A stretch of 64,000 nucleotides of DNA from Stenotrophomonas sp. UBA7346 (GCA_002471015.1 DKPB01000081.1:55991-119990), one strand, 5' to 3'; shown: positions 32,177-41,887, counted from the stretch's first letter. The notes: generated by a model from the sequence alone, not told the origin. Numbers and translations are program-made.

Positions 32177-34596
32177 TATCGCGCGGGGGTGTCTGAAGCG
32201 AGCGTTGACGCTGCGTCGTCGGGCTTGCGATCCAGCCCGAACCAGCTGCGCCAGCCGCCGCCTTGCTGCTGCGCGCCCTCGCCTTCCACCGATGCGGGCT
32301 CGGCCGGGGTGCTGCACGGCACGTACTGCGGCGCAAAGCCGACAACAAACGGAAAACGCCGTGCCCCCGGGCAGCCTTCATCGGTGGCATTGCTGCCGGC
32401 CGCTTCCACGTACTGCCAGTCCAGGCCCTTGTTGTTCACATGCAGCGCCTTGCTGGGCAAATTGCGGAAGATGCCCGACCACACCCGCATCGCACCGGAG
32501 GCGCCATACAGGCCGGTCTGCTCGTTCTGGTCGTTACCCATCCAGATCACCGCCAGGTGGTCGCCGGTATAACCGGCGTACCAGCTGTCGCGACCATCAT
32601 TGGACGTACCGGTCTTGCCAGCCGCCTGCAGACGCGACAGGCCGTCGGCGTTGAGCCCGGCGGCGGTACCACTGGACACCACCTGCTGCAGACCCACGCT
32701 GATCAGGTTGGCAGCGATGGAATCGCCCTCCTGTGCCGGTGCCGGGCTCTTGTCGTAGCGCTTGAGCAGTTTGCCCTGTGCATCCACCACACCACGCACG
32801 GCATGCAACGGCTGGATCTCACCGCCGGACGCCAGGAACTGGTAAAGCTGGGCCATGCCATACGGGCTCTGGTCGGTGGAACCCAGGATCACCGAAGGAT
32901 TGGATTCTGCCTTCAGCCCGGCCAGCACGTGCATCAACTGGGTCAACCGCTCCGGCCCGACCTGCATGCCTACCCGCACGGTGGCCTGGTTGTAGGAGCG
33001 CGCCAATGCATCGATCAGACGCACGGTGCCATGGCTGCGGCGGTCAGCGTTGTCCGGGGTCCAGTTGCGGCCACGGCTGAGCTTGACCGTCACCGGCGAA
33101 TCATCCACCCAACTGGCCAGCGAGAAGCGGTCAGGCTGCGCCAGCGCCAGCAGGTAGACGAAGGGCTTGAGCAGCGAGCCCACCGGCCGCTGGGCCTCGA
33201 TCGCCCGGTTGAAGCCCGGCTCGGCCACGTCGACGCTGCCCACCACGGCCAGCACGTCGCCGTTGTGCACGTCGGTGACCACCAGCCCGGTCTGCAGCTC
33301 GGGCCGGCGCTTGTTCTGCAGCGCCTTGATGGTGTGCGCCACCGCGCCCTCGGCATAGGCCTGCGCCGAGGGTGACATGCCGGTGAAAACGTTCAGGCCG
33401 GCGCCTTGCAGCACGCTTTCCGGGTAGTCGTGGCCAAGCTGGCGGCGCACCAGGTCCACATAGGCCGGGAAGCGGTTGGCCGCGGCAATGCCCGGCGTCT
33501 TGGACACACCCAGCGGCGCGGTCAACGCGCGCTGGTATTCGGCATCATCGATCAGCTTGTTCTCATGCAGCTTGCCGAGCACGAAATTGCGCCGGTCCAG
33601 CGCACGCTCGGGATTACGCCGCGGGTCGTAGTAGGACGGCCCCTTGACCATGCCGATCAGCAGCGCCACCTGTTCGCTGGTCAGCGCATTGAGGTCACGG
33701 CCAAACCAGAATTCGGCACCGGAGGACACGCCATGGATCGCCTGCTTGCCGCGCTGGCCCAGGTAAACCTGGTTCAGGTAGGCCTCGAGAATGGTGGATT
33801 TGTCGTAGCGCGCCTCCATGATCAGCGCGTACAGCACCTCGTTGAACTTGCGGGTGATCGTCTGTTCCTTGCCGATACCGAGCAGGCCGCTGCGGGCCAG
33901 CTGCTGGGTCAAGGTACTGGCGCCCTGCCGGGTTTCACCACCGGAGCGCAGGGTCACCCACACCGCGCGGACGATGCCACTGAGGTCGATGCCGTGGTGG
34001 CGGGCGAAATCCTTGTCCTCCACTGCCTGCAGGCCGGTGACCAGCAGCTCCGGCGTTTCGCTGATGCGTACCAGGCGGCGCTCTTCCTGCTTCTGTCCGT
34101 ACAAGGTGGCGATGCGGGCCGGATCCAGGCGTGCGGCCTTCAGGCCCTTGCGGTCGGCGCTGTCACGCAGCGAGGCCACCTGCCCGCCTGATACCACCAC
34201 CTCCACCCGGCGCGGTGCCACGCGCCCGTCGACATCGACGTAGCCGCGGCTGGCGATATGGAACGTAGCGCCCTGCAGCCGATACGTGCCGGGGCTGCTG
34301 CCGGTACCGTCGTCGCGATAACCGGAAGCGGCCAGTTCGGTCTTCAGAGTGGTGGCGTTCATCGCCACACCCGGGCTGAGCACCAGCGGACGGGCATAGA
34401 CCCGGGTCGGGATCTGCCAGCGCAGTTCGCCAAAACGCTGGGTCACCTGACTGTTCAGGTACAACGTATAAGGGATCAGGAAGCCCAGCCCCAGTGCGAC
34501 AGCGGCCATGCCCCAGGTGATGAGGCGATTGCGCCAAGGCGAGGTACTGCCGTCGGTATCGTCGTCGAATTCGTCGGAATCGTAGCGTCGGGGCAC
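32176..34596 (-). CDS. mrcB: Penicillin-binding protein 1B, bifunctional transglycosylase/transpeptidase
   Basis: The 806-aa class A PBP has a short acidic cytoplasmic tail, one membrane helix (WGMAAVALGLGFLIPYTLYL), and a UB2H-like region (GELRWQIPTRVYARPLVLSP). The GT51 glycosyltransferase follows with EDKDFARHHGID and GASTLTQQLARSG. The transpeptidase has SLLK (VGSLLKPFVYLLAL), SYN (ARSYNQATVRVG) and KTGTSNDGRD. It polymerises and cross-links peptidoglycan in the periplasm. The start is GTG (34594-34596) without a clear ribosome site, so the first residues are uncertain. The following lipoprotein gene is stop-start coupled. Confidence 0.95.
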   Translation of the reverse strand: MPRRYDSDEFDDDTDGSTSPWRNRLITWGMAAVALGLGFLIPYTLYLNSQVTQRFGELRWQIPTRVYARPLVLSPGVAMNATTLKTELAASGYRDDGTGSSPGTYRLQGATFHIASRGYVDVDGRVAPRRVEVVVSGGQVASLRDSADRKGLKAARLDPARIATLYGQKQEERRLVRISETPELLVTGLQAVEDKDFARHHGIDLSGIVRAVWVTLRSGGETRQGASTLTQQLARSGLLGIGKEQTITRKFNEVLYALIMEARYDKSTILEAYLNQVYLGQRGKQAIHGVSSGAEFWFGRDLNALTSEQVALLIGMVKGPSYYDPRRNPERALDRRNFVLGKLHENKLIDDAEYQRALTAPLGVSKTPGIAAANRFPAYVDLVRRQLGHDYPESVLQGAGLNVFTGMSPSAQAYAEGAVAHTIKALQNKRRPELQTGLVVTDVHNGDVLAVVGSVDVAEPGFNRAIEAQRPVGSLLKPFVYLLALAQPDRFSLASWVDDSPVTVKLSRGRNWTPDNADRRSHGTVRLIDALARSYNQATVRVGMQVGPERLTQLMHVLAGLKAESNPSVILGSTDQSPYGMAQLYQFLASGGEIQPLHAVRGVVDAQGKLLKRYDKSPAPAQEGDSIAANLISVGLQQVVSSGTAAGLNADGLSRLQAAGKTGTSNDGRDSWYAGYTGDHLAVIWMGNDQNEQTGLYGASGAMRVWSGIFRNLPSKALHVNNKGLDWQYVEAAGSNATDEGCPGARRFPFVVGFAPQYVPCSTPAEPASVEGEGAQQQGGGWRSWFGLDRKPDDAASTLASDTPAR

Positions 34597-34686
34597 GGGG
34601 ATGCGAGAATGTGAAGTGGGACGAGTCTAACGCAGCCGCCGCGCGGTCGGCGTTCGCCCGCCCGCCCCTGCTTAAGCTGGAGTTCC

Positions 34687-36798
34687 ATGGGAATGTCGAT
34701 GTCGTTGGCCGATGCGCGCTACCACCTCAACCGCATCATCGGCCTGGCCCGCCGCGGCCTGGCCAGCCTGCGCACCCGCGGCTGGCGCGCCACCCTGCAC
34801 CGCGTGGGCGTGCACACCCGCCGGCAACCACCGGCCGCGCGTGCACCGCTGTACTTTCCAAAGGCCGAGCCGTTCGTGCCGTTCAGCGTGCCCAGCAGCG
34901 CGCAGCCCACCGCCAGCATCGTGATCCCGGTCTACAACCACGCCGAGCACACGCTGGCCTGCCTGCGCGCGCTGGCCGCGCACCCGCCAGCCGCCAACTG
35001 CGAGATCCTGGTCATCGACGATGGCAGCAGCGATGCCACCGTCGAATGGATGCCGCGCATCACCGGCCTGCGCTACCACGTGCGGCCGCAGAACGGCGGT
35101 TTCATCGCCGCCTGCAACGACGGCCTGCGGCTGAGCCGTGGCGACTACGTGGTGCTGCTCAACAACGACACCATCCCGCAGCCCGGCTGGCTGGATGCCC
35201 TGCTGGACACCTTCACGCAGCTGCCGGCCGCAGGCCTGGTCGGCGCACAGCTGCTGTATCCGGATGGCCGCCTGCAGGAAGCGGGCGGGGTGGTGTTCAA
35301 TGACGGCAGCTGCTGGAGCTACGGCCGCTTCGAATCCGCCGAAGACCCACGCTACAGTGCACTGCGCGACGCCCATTACTGCTCCGGCGCCGCCATCGCC
35401 CTGCCCCGCGAGCTGTTTGAACAGCTGGGCGGGCTGGACACACGCTACGCGCCGGCCTACTACGAAGACACCGACCTTGCCTTCAAGGTGCGCGCCGCCG
35501 GCCGGCGTGTGCTGGTGCAGCCTGCCAGCCGCGTGGTACACGACGAGGGCACCAGCAACGGCACCGATACCGGCAGCGGGGTCAAGGCCTACCAGGTACG
35601 CAACCAGAAGGTCTTTGCCCAGGTCTGGCAACAGACGCTGCAGGCGCAGCACCCGGCGGTGGGCACGGTGCCGTTGCCGGCCTTGCTGCATCGAGGGCAG
35701 CGGCAGATCCTGATCATCGACGAGTGCCTGCCGCAGCCGGACCGTGATTCCGCCTCGCTGCGCCAGTTCAACCTGATCCGCATGCTGCTGGCCGAAGGCG
35801 CCCACGTGGTGTTCCTGCCCACCCGCGGCGAGCCGGCCAGCGCCACCAGCGCTGCCCTGCAGGCCATTGGCGTGGAGGTCTGGCATGCGCCCTTCCTCAA
35901 CGGCGTGGCCGCCTGGATGCGCGGCAACGGCGCCCGTTTCGACGTGGTGATGCTGGTGCGCCATCATGTGGCCAACGAATGCCTGCCGCTGCTGCGCCAG
36001 TTCGCACCACAGGCCCGCACCGTCTTCGACACGGTGGACCTGCACTACCTGCGTGAGCGCCGCGGCGCCGAGCTCGCACGCGACCAGCGCCTGCTGCGCA
36101 GTGCCGAGCGCACCCGCGCCACGGAACTGGCAATGATGGCCGCCACCGACGTGACCCTGCTGGTCAGCGCCGCCGAAAAGGAGCAGTTGGCCACCGATGC
36201 ACCGCAGGTACGGGTGGAACTGATCTCCAACCTGCATGAGGTAGCCGCCGCCGGGCCGGGCTGGACCCAGCGCCACGACCTGGTGTTCGTCGGCGGCTTC
36301 CGCCATCCGCCGAACCTGGATGCGATGCAGTGGTTCATCGGCGATGTATTCCCGCTGATCCACGCGCAACGCCCGGACATCGTGTTCCATTGCATCGGCG
36401 CCGATGTCCCGGACAGCCTGCAGGCGCTGGCCACCACCCGCCCCGGCGTGAAGATCCACGGCTATGTGCCGGACGTGGTGCCCTACATGCGCCAGGCGCG
36501 CATCGCGGTGGCACCGCTGCGTTTTGGCGCCGGCGTCAAAGGCAAGGTCAACCTGAGCATGGCCCACGGCCAACCCGTGGTCGCCACCACCTGCGCGGTG
36601 GAAGGCATGTACCTGCGTGATGGCCTGGATGTACTGGTCGCCGACGGCGCACAGGTGTTTGCCGGTGCGGTGCTGCGCCTGTATGACGACCCCGGACTAT
36701 GGCAGCGCCTGTCCGAGAACGGCCTGGACAACATCGCCAGGCACTTCTCGATGGATGCAGCCCGGCAGGCGGTGCGGCGGGTGTTCTTCGACGCCTAG
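34687..36798 (+). CDS. Two-domain glycosyltransferase (GT2 fused to GT4-like)
   Basis: The 703-aa protein combines two glycosyltransferases. Residues about 75-330 form a GT2 fold: ASIVIPVYNHAEHTLACLRA, ILVIDDGSSDATVEW, NGGFIAACNDGL and VVLLNNDTIPQPGWL with the DxD-like NND, then GLDTRYAPAYYEDTDLAFKV. Residues about 340-703 resemble a GT-B (GT4-like) enzyme: LIIDECLPQPDRDSASLRQF, VVFLPTRGE, LVFVGGFRHPPNLDAM, and RIAVAPLRFGAGVKGKVNLS with the nucleotide-sugar Glu/Lys region. Similar fusions occur in O-antigen and exopolysaccharide loci, but no other polysaccharide genes adjoin it, so the product is not assignable. Starts at 34687, 34693 or 34699 are all possible. Confidence 0.85.
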   Translation: MGMSMSLADARYHLNRIIGLARRGLASLRTRGWRATLHRVGVHTRRQPPAARAPLYFPKAEPFVPFSVPSSAQPTASIVIPVYNHAEHTLACLRALAAHPPAANCEILVIDDGSSDATVEWMPRITGLRYHVRPQNGGFIAACNDGLRLSRGDYVVLLNNDTIPQPGWLDALLDTFTQLPAAGLVGAQLLYPDGRLQEAGGVVFNDGSCWSYGRFESAEDPRYSALRDAHYCSGAAIALPRELFEQLGGLDTRYAPAYYEDTDLAFKVRAAGRRVLVQPASRVVHDEGTSNGTDTGSGVKAYQVRNQKVFAQVWQQTLQAQHPAVGTVPLPALLHRGQRQILIIDECLPQPDRDSASLRQFNLIRMLLAEGAHVVFLPTRGEPASATSAALQAIGVEVWHAPFLNGVAAWMRGNGARFDVVMLVRHHVANECLPLLRQFAPQARTVFDTVDLHYLRERRGAELARDQRLLRSAERTRATELAMMAATDVTLLVSAAEKEQLATDAPQVRVELISNLHEVAAAGPGWTQRHDLVFVGGFRHPPNLDAMQWFIGDVFPLIHAQRPDIVFHCIGADVPDSLQALATTRPGVKIHGYVPDVVPYMRQARIAVAPLRFGAGVKGKVNLSMAHGQPVVATTCAVEGMYLRDGLDVLVADGAQVFAGAVLRLYDDPGLWQRLSENGLDNIARHFSMDAARQAVRRVFFDA

Positions 36799-36819
36799 GC
36801 AGGCACGGCCAACAACGCG

Positions 36820-38115
36820 TCAGGCGCAGGCCCGCTGGTTGCGGGTATACCCACCATGCACCGGGTGCCGGGCGCACAGTACCGCCACCTGGGCGCGCAC
36901 GGATTGCGTCGCGCGTTCCAGGCCACCGGTCTGCACGGCGTCCAGCACATCGGCCACCAGCTCCGCCAGCTGCTCGCATTCGGCCACTCCAAAGCCGCGC
37001 GTGGTTACCGCCGGTGTGCCAATGCGCACACCCGATGTCACCATCGGCGAGCGCGGATCATTGGGCACCGAGTTCTTGTTGGTGGTGATCCATGCCTGGG
37101 CCAGCGCCGCATCGGCCTGCTTGCCGGTGAATGGCCGGTCGGACAGGTCGATCAACAACAGATGGTTGTCGGTGCCACCGGAGACAATGCGGTAGCCCCG
37201 CTGCTGCAACCGCGCCGCCATCGCGCGGGCATTGGCCAGCACCTGCTGTTGATAGCGCCGGAAACCCGGCTGCAAGGCCTCCTTGAAAGCGATCGCCTTG
37301 GCGGCGATCACGTGCATCAACGGCCCGCCCTGCACGCCTGGAAACACCGCCGCATCCAGCCGTTTGTTGAATGCCGCATCCTGGCCCTTGGACAGGATGA
37401 TGCCACCACGCGGCCCGCGCAGCGTCTTGTGGGTGGTACTGGTAACCACATGCGCATGCGGCAACGGGTCCGGATACACACCGGCAGCAACCAGCCCTGC
37501 CACATGCGCCATGTCCACCCACAGCAACGCCCCCACCTTGTCGGCGATGGCGCGCATGCGTGCCCAATCCTTGTGCCGGGAATAGGCGGAGAAGCCACCG
37601 ATCAGCAGCGCTGGGCGCTGTTCAACGGCAATGCGCTCCATCTCGTCGTAGTCCACCAGTCCGGTTGCCGGATCCAGCCCATAAGGAACGATCCGGTAGT
37701 GCCGTCCGGAAAAATTGGCCGGGTTGCCGTGGGTCAGGTGCCCCCCCTGCGCCAGGTTCATGCCCATCACCGTATCCCCTGGCTTGGCCAGGGCCAGGAA
37801 CACCGCGGCATTTGCCTGTGCACCGGCATGCGGTTGCACGTTGGCGTAATCACAACCGAACAGCGCCTTGACCCGTTCGATCGCCAGCCGTTCGGCCACA
37901 TCCACATGCTCGCAGCCGCTGTAGTAACGCCGCCCTGGGTAGCCCTCGGCGTACTTGTTGGTGAAGACCGAGTCCTGCATCGCCATTACCAGCGGGCTGG
38001 CGTAGTTCTCCGAGGCGATCAATTCGATGTGGTCCTGCTGGCGCTGTTGTTCGGCCATCAGTGCCTGGGCGAGCTCCGGATCAAACGCGGCAAGGTCCAA
38101 CGCAATGTCATGCAT
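36820..38115 (-). CDS. glyA: Serine hydroxymethyltransferase, PLP-dependent, in a B6-associated operon
   Basis: From the ATG at 38113-38115 the protein is 431 aa, close to the usual 417. It has all SHMT features: IELIASENYASPLVMAMQDS, TNKYAEGYPGRRYYSG, LWVDMAHVAGLVAAGVYPDP, and the PLP lysine K230 in VVTSTTHKTLRGPRGGII. It interconverts serine and glycine with tetrahydrofolate. It is the last gene of an operon with pyridoxal kinase, a PLP-binding protein and a PLP-dependent regulator, overlapping pdxY by 8 bp. This setting suggests a second, B6-regulated SHMT besides the housekeeping copy expected elsewhere. Divergent residues such as SGCEHVD and AMQDSVF set it slightly apart from housekeeping GlyA. 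Confidence 0.93.
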   Translation of the reverse strand: MHDIALDLAAFDPELAQALMAEQQRQQDHIELIASENYASPLVMAMQDSVFTNKYAEGYPGRRYYSGCEHVDVAERLAIERVKALFGCDYANVQPHAGAQANAAVFLALAKPGDTVMGMNLAQGGHLTHGNPANFSGRHYRIVPYGLDPATGLVDYDEMERIAVEQRPALLIGGFSAYSRHKDWARMRAIADKVGALLWVDMAHVAGLVAAGVYPDPLPHAHVVTSTTHKTLRGPRGGIILSKGQDAAFNKRLDAAVFPGVQGGPLMHVIAAKAIAFKEALQPGFRRYQQQVLANARAMAARLQQRGYRIVSGGTDNHLLLIDLSDRPFTGKQADAALAQAWITTNKNSVPNDPRSPMVTSGVRIGTPAVTTRGFGVAECEQLAELVADVLDAVQTGGLERATQSVRAQVAVLCARHPVHGGYTRNQRACA

Positions 38116-39049
38116 GAGTAACGTCCCTGGAGGAAAAATGCGAATACAGCGGCTGCACATGCACACGGCTGGCGGACGGCAACGGGCGCGGGCACTCGCC
38201 GGCAACAATCTGCATTGGCAGCAGCAGTTCCGCGGATGCGGCCTGGCCGGTGCGCTGCACTGCCCGCACAACGTGCTCGCAGGCGCTCATTACCGCTGCC
38301 TGCAGGCCCAGGCCGCACAGCCAACCGGCATTGAGCGCGGCAGCGAACAGGTCGCCCGTGCCCTTGGGCACGATCGCATCACGCCCGTGGGTAAAGCAGT
38401 ACGCCTGCCCCGCCGTAACCAGCACCACCTGTATCTCGTTCTCGGCGCAGGCCGCCGGTGCGGCGCTGGTCACCGCTATCCAGCGCGTGCGCCCGACCAG
38501 CAGGCTGCGGGCCGCCGCCACCACGTCGCCCACATCATTGGTGGGCATGCCGGTCAGGCGCGCCAGCTCGAATCCGTTTGGGGTCATGCCGTCCGCCAAC
38601 CCCAGCAGATGATGGCGGTAGGCCTCAAGCAGCCCATCAGCCACATAGATTCCATGGTCGTAATCCCCCAGTACCGGATCGATCAGCACATGCAGCGCAG
38701 GTTGCGTCGCCAGCAGTTGCGATAACCAGTCAGCCAGCTGCGCTGCCTGCGCCGGCTTGCCGAGATAGCCCAGCTGTACGGAGCGCAGGGCCTGCAGCGC
38801 GCCACGCGCGCGCAGGTCCTGCAACCACCCGCCGAACCACGCGTCCGGCGGTGCCCCACCATGTACGCTGGGGTAATGCGGCGCGTTGCTGAGCAGCACC
38901 GTCGGCACAGCCGCCACGCTCAGGCCAAAGGACTCCAGCACCGGCACCGCCACGCTGTTGCCAACCCGGCCGTAGAGCACCTGCGATTGCACCGACACCA
39001 GGTCGAAGGACAGTGGCTGCCCCGTTGGTGAGAACCCGGGAGCGTTCAT
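38108..39049 (-). CDS. pdxY: Pyridoxal kinase PdxY
   Basis: The 313-aa ribokinase-fold protein phosphorylates pyridoxal in the B6 salvage pathway. Family marks are VSVQSQVLYGRVGNSVAVPV at residue 19, LQLGYLGKPAQ-like SVQLGYLGKPAQAAQL, VLIDPVLGDYDHGIYVADGL, TPNGFELARLTGM, and the ATP/catalytic KGTGDLFAAALNAGWLCG with its GTGD Asp. It overlaps the upstream amidotransferase by 4 bp and the downstream glyA by 8 bp. Confidence 0.94.
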   Translation of the reverse strand: MNAPGFSPTGQPLSFDLVSVQSQVLYGRVGNSVAVPVLESFGLSVAAVPTVLLSNAPHYPSVHGGAPPDAWFGGWLQDLRARGALQALRSVQLGYLGKPAQAAQLADWLSQLLATQPALHVLIDPVLGDYDHGIYVADGLLEAYRHHLLGLADGMTPNGFELARLTGMPTNDVGDVVAAARSLLVGRTRWIAVTSAAPAACAENEIQVVLVTAGQAYCFTHGRDAIVPKGTGDLFAAALNAGWLCGLGLQAAVMSACEHVVRAVQRTGQAASAELLLPMQIVAGECPRPLPSASRVHVQPLYSHFSSRDVTHA

Positions 39050-39756
39050 GCAGTTCCTCCTTCCATTGCATCCAACCCATCCAGCCAGGCGCCAAACACC
39101 GCCCTTGCGGCTGTGGGCAAGTGGGCCCGTAGCTGCAGTGCCTGCGCGCGCAACGCCCGCGGATCGATACCTTCGAGTGCAAGCTCACAGGCATGCCCAA
39201 GCAGCCAGTGCTCGATACGCGCGGGATCGACCTCCAGGTGGCATTGCAGGGCAAGTACCCGGTGACCCACGCTGAAAGCCTGGTTGGCGCATGCGGGCGT
39301 AGCGGCCAGGCAGGTGGCTGCACGGGGGATGCCAAACTGGTCACCGTGCCAATGCAGCACCGGCACCTGACCCAGCAACGCCAGCGGTGACTGCATGCCC
39401 TGTGCATTGAGCGACAGTGGGGCAAAACCAATCTCCTTGCTGCCCATGCCCACCACTTCGGCTCCCAGCGCGCGGGCGATCAACTGCGCCCCCAGGCAGA
39501 TGCCGAGCAGCGGCCGATCCTGCAGCAGCTGGCGATGGATCAACGCCAGCTCGCTTTCCAGCACTGGATGGATGGCCTGGTCAAAGGCACCGATCGGGCC
39601 GCCCAGCACCACCAGCAGATCCGCTGCCGGCACCGCATGCAGTTCCGCATCGGCAGCCTCCAGATAGCGCACTGCATAGCCACGTTCCTGCAGCAGCGGC
39701 TGCAACACACCCAGATCCTCGAAGTGCACATGACGGATCGCCACTGCGGTCTTCAT
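39046..39756 (-). CDS. Class I glutamine amidotransferase (GMP-synthase-like glutaminase domain)
   Basis: The 236-aa protein is a stand-alone class I glutaminase with nucleophile C87 (LLGICLGAQLIARALGAEVV), oxyanion region LLVVLGGPIGAFDQ, and the dyad H173/E175 (LALQCHLEVDPARIE). It is not PdxT, whose motifs and length differ. It overlaps yggS and pdxY by 4 bp on each side, so it is a member of the B6 operon. Its amide acceptor is unknown; no synthetase domain is fused or adjacent. Confidence 0.85.
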   Translation of the reverse strand: MKTAVAIRHVHFEDLGVLQPLLQERGYAVRYLEAADAELHAVPAADLLVVLGGPIGAFDQAIHPVLESELALIHRQLLQDRPLLGICLGAQLIARALGAEVVGMGSKEIGFAPLSLNAQGMQSPLALLGQVPVLHWHGDQFGIPRAATCLAATPACANQAFSVGHRVLALQCHLEVDPARIEHWLLGHACELALEGIDPRALRAQALQLRAHLPTAARAVFGAWLDGLDAMEGGTA

Positions 39757-40556
39757 GGCGTGGCCTGCGTATCGGCGTGCGGCCAGTAATGACTGTCGGG
39801 CAGCGGCCGCGCGCCAAAGATCGCCTGACCCACGCGGACCACCGTCGCCCCCTCTTCAATCGCGATCTCGAAATCGCCCGACATTCCCATCGACAGTTCC
39901 TCAAGACCGACCCCGGCCGGCGCGTCCTGGCGCAGCCGGTCCCGCAGCTCGCGCAACTGGATGAAGCACTGGCGCACCCGTTGCGCCTGGGCGGAGAACA
40001 CCGCCAACGTCATCAATCCGCGCACACGCAAGGCCGGATAGGCCTTCAGCGCATGCAGATGTGCGGCCACCTGTTCCGGCGCCAGACCGTACTTGCTGGC
40101 TTCGCCGGAGGTGTTGACCTGCACATAGACATCGAGCCCGCGCCCCTCGATCTGCAGCCGACGCTCCAGCGCTTCGGCCACACGCAGGCTGTCCAGCGCC
40201 TGGAACTCGCTGGCAAAGCGCGCGGCCAGCTTGGCCTTGTTGGTCTGCAGGTGGCCAATCAACGACCACCGCAGATCCCCCAAGTCCTGCATGGCCTGCC
40301 ATTTGGCCGCGGCCTCCTGCACCTTGTTTTCGCCCAGCAGGTCGCAACCGGCGGCGTGCGCCAGGCGCAGGCTCTGCTCCGGTTTGGTCTTGCTGACCGG
40401 CAGCAAGCGTACCCCCGCCGGATCACGCCCTGCGCGCCGGCAGGCCGCATCCATGCACGCACGCACCCGCGCCAGGTTGCGGCGGAAGTCCTCCACGCTC
40501 GCCGCCTGCGGGTAGCGTCCATGGTGTTCGTGGCGGGTCTGGGTGGCCTCAGGCAT
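39753..40556 (-). CDS. yggS: YggS-family PLP homeostasis protein (PLPBP)
   Basis: The 267-aa alanine-racemase-like barrel protein binds PLP at K56 (LLPVSKTKPEQS). It also has LLGENKVQEAAAKWQAM, WSLIGHLQTNKAKLAARF, VYVQVNTSGEASKYGL, and LSMGMSGDFEIAIEEGATVV then RVGQAIFG. Family members buffer free PLP and affect amino-acid pools rather than catalyse a reaction. The first 20 residues (PEATQTRHEHHGRYPQAAS) extend beyond typical homologues, so a later start is possible. It overlaps the transporter gene by 8 bp. Confidence 0.92.
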   Translation of the reverse strand: MPEATQTRHEHHGRYPQAASVEDFRRNLARVRACMDAACRRAGRDPAGVRLLPVSKTKPEQSLRLAHAAGCDLLGENKVQEAAAKWQAMQDLGDLRWSLIGHLQTNKAKLAARFASEFQALDSLRVAEALERRLQIEGRGLDVYVQVNTSGEASKYGLAPEQVAAHLHALKAYPALRVRGLMTLAVFSAQAQRVRQCFIQLRELRDRLRQDAPAGVGLEELSMGMSGDFEIAIEEGATVVRVGQAIFGARPLPDSHYWPHADTQATP

Positions 40557-41799
40557 TGGCCTTCTCCACCGGGGTCACCGTTCCCCGCGCTGCCACGGCT
40601 GGCAACTGCCGTTGCAACCGGCCGTGGAGCAGCGCATGCGCCGCCAACCCGATCACCAACCCCCAGAACGCGCCACCGATGCCCAGCAGGGTGATATTGG
40701 CTGCCGCCGCCAGGAAGGTGATCAGCGCGGCCTCGCGGGTACGCGCATCGGCCAACGCCGTTGCCAGGCTGCCACCTATGGTTCCCAACAATGCCAACCC
40801 GGCCAGGGTTGCAATGAACGTAGGCGGCAAGGCCGTGAACAGCGCTGCCAAGGTCACCCCGAATATCCCGACGACGATGTAGCCGATACCCGCGGCGACC
40901 CCCGCGATCCATCGCTTGGCCGGATCTTCATGGGCCTCGCGGCCGGTAGCGATGGCGGCGGTGATCGCTGCGATGTTGAAGCCATGCGCCCCGAACGGTG
41001 CCATCAGCAGCGAGCCAAGCCCGGTCACCGCGACAATGGGATTGGCACTGGTGCGGAAACCATCGTTGCGCAGCACCAGCATGCCCGGCATGTACTGGCC
41101 GGTCAGCGTGATCAGGAACAAGGGCAAGCCCACACTCAACAACGCATTGAGGGTAAAGACCGGCATCGTGAATACCGGAGATGCCAACTGCGCAGTCACC
41201 GCGGACATATCCACCCGTCCACGGGCCAGCAGGAATGCAAGCCCCAGCAGCAGGATGCCAAGCACCGCATAGCGCGCAGTGAAGCGCTTCAGCAGCACAT
41301 AGGCGGCGATCAGCAGACCGGCCAACCATGGATCAACATTCAGCCCGGCAAACGCCCTGCTGCCGAACTGCAGCAGGATGCCTGCCAGAAGACCGGCCGC
41401 CACGCCTGGCGGTATCAGCCGGATGAGCCGTTCAAACCCACCTGACAATCCAAGCACCACAAAGCCCAATGCCGAGACCAGATACGCACCGATCGCTTCG
41501 GCATAAGGCGTTGTCGCCAGCGCAGTGACCAGGAACGCCGCCGCAGGTGTCGACCAGGCCGTGATGATCGGTGCGCGCAGACGCCAGCTGAGCAGCAGGC
41601 CGGTAACACCGACACCGATCGAGAGCGACCACACCCACGAAGCGGTGAGCTGGGGACTGAGCCCGGCCACGCTGGCGGCCTGCAGCACCAGGACGAAGGT
41701 GCCGCCATAGTTGACGATGACCGACACCAGGCCGGCAATGACGGGATGCACCAGATCGTGCACGCGCAGGGGCTGGCGCGGGGAAGCTGCAGGGAGCAT
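40549..41799 (-). CDS. BenE-family membrane transporter, first gene of the B6-associated operon
   Basis: From the ATG at 41797-41799 the protein is 416 aa and almost wholly hydrophobic, with about eleven or twelve helices. Family motifs include VIAGLVSVIVNYGGTFVLVL, WSTPAAAFLVTA, TLTGQYMPGMLVLRNDGF and MAPFGAHGFNIAAITAAIAT. BenE proteins are classed as benzoate/H+ symporters. No aromatic-degradation gene is near; all co-operonic genes handle PLP, so import of a B6 vitamer such as pyridoxal or pyridoxine is a reasonable inference. A GAGGAG site lies 13 nt upstream. It is divergent from the MocR regulator gene. Confidence 0.88.
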   Translation of the reverse strand: MLPAASPRQPLRVHDLVHPVIAGLVSVIVNYGGTFVLVLQAASVAGLSPQLTASWVWSLSIGVGVTGLLLSWRLRAPIITAWSTPAAAFLVTALATTPYAEAIGAYLVSALGFVVLGLSGGFERLIRLIPPGVAAGLLAGILLQFGSRAFAGLNVDPWLAGLLIAAYVLLKRFTARYAVLGILLLGLAFLLARGRVDMSAVTAQLASPVFTMPVFTLNALLSVGLPLFLITLTGQYMPGMLVLRNDGFRTSANPIVAVTGLGSLLMAPFGAHGFNIAAITAAIATGREAHEDPAKRWIAGVAAGIGYIVVGIFGVTLAALFTALPPTFIATLAGLALLGTIGGSLATALADARTREAALITFLAAAANITLLGIGGAFWGLVIGLAAHALLHGRLQRQLPAVAARGTVTPVEKANA

Positions 41800-41848
41800 G
41801 GGGAAGCACGGACTCCTCAGGGTGGGATGTGGCTGTTGCGGAGGCCGT

Positions 41849-41887
41849 TTTATAGATCGGAAATGGCATGATGGACCCCTCCACTTT
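41849..41887 (-). promoter_or_regulatory. Candidate promoter and PdxR/MocR site for the B6-associated operon
   Basis: On the minus strand a -10-like TATAAA (41849-41854) lies 50 bp upstream of the transporter start. No good -35 is found, but AAAGTGGA (41880-41887) sits in about the -35/-40 position. AAAGTGG is the core reported for some PdxR-type MocR operators. A weak -35 plus such a site fits an activator-dependent promoter. The overlap with the start of the divergent gene suggests joint control. Confidence 0.4.

Noticed and set aside
39046..39756. Assignment of the amidotransferase as PdxT
   Set aside because: Length and motifs (GICLGAQL; QCHLEVD) fit GMP-synthase-like glutaminases, and no pdxS lies nearby.
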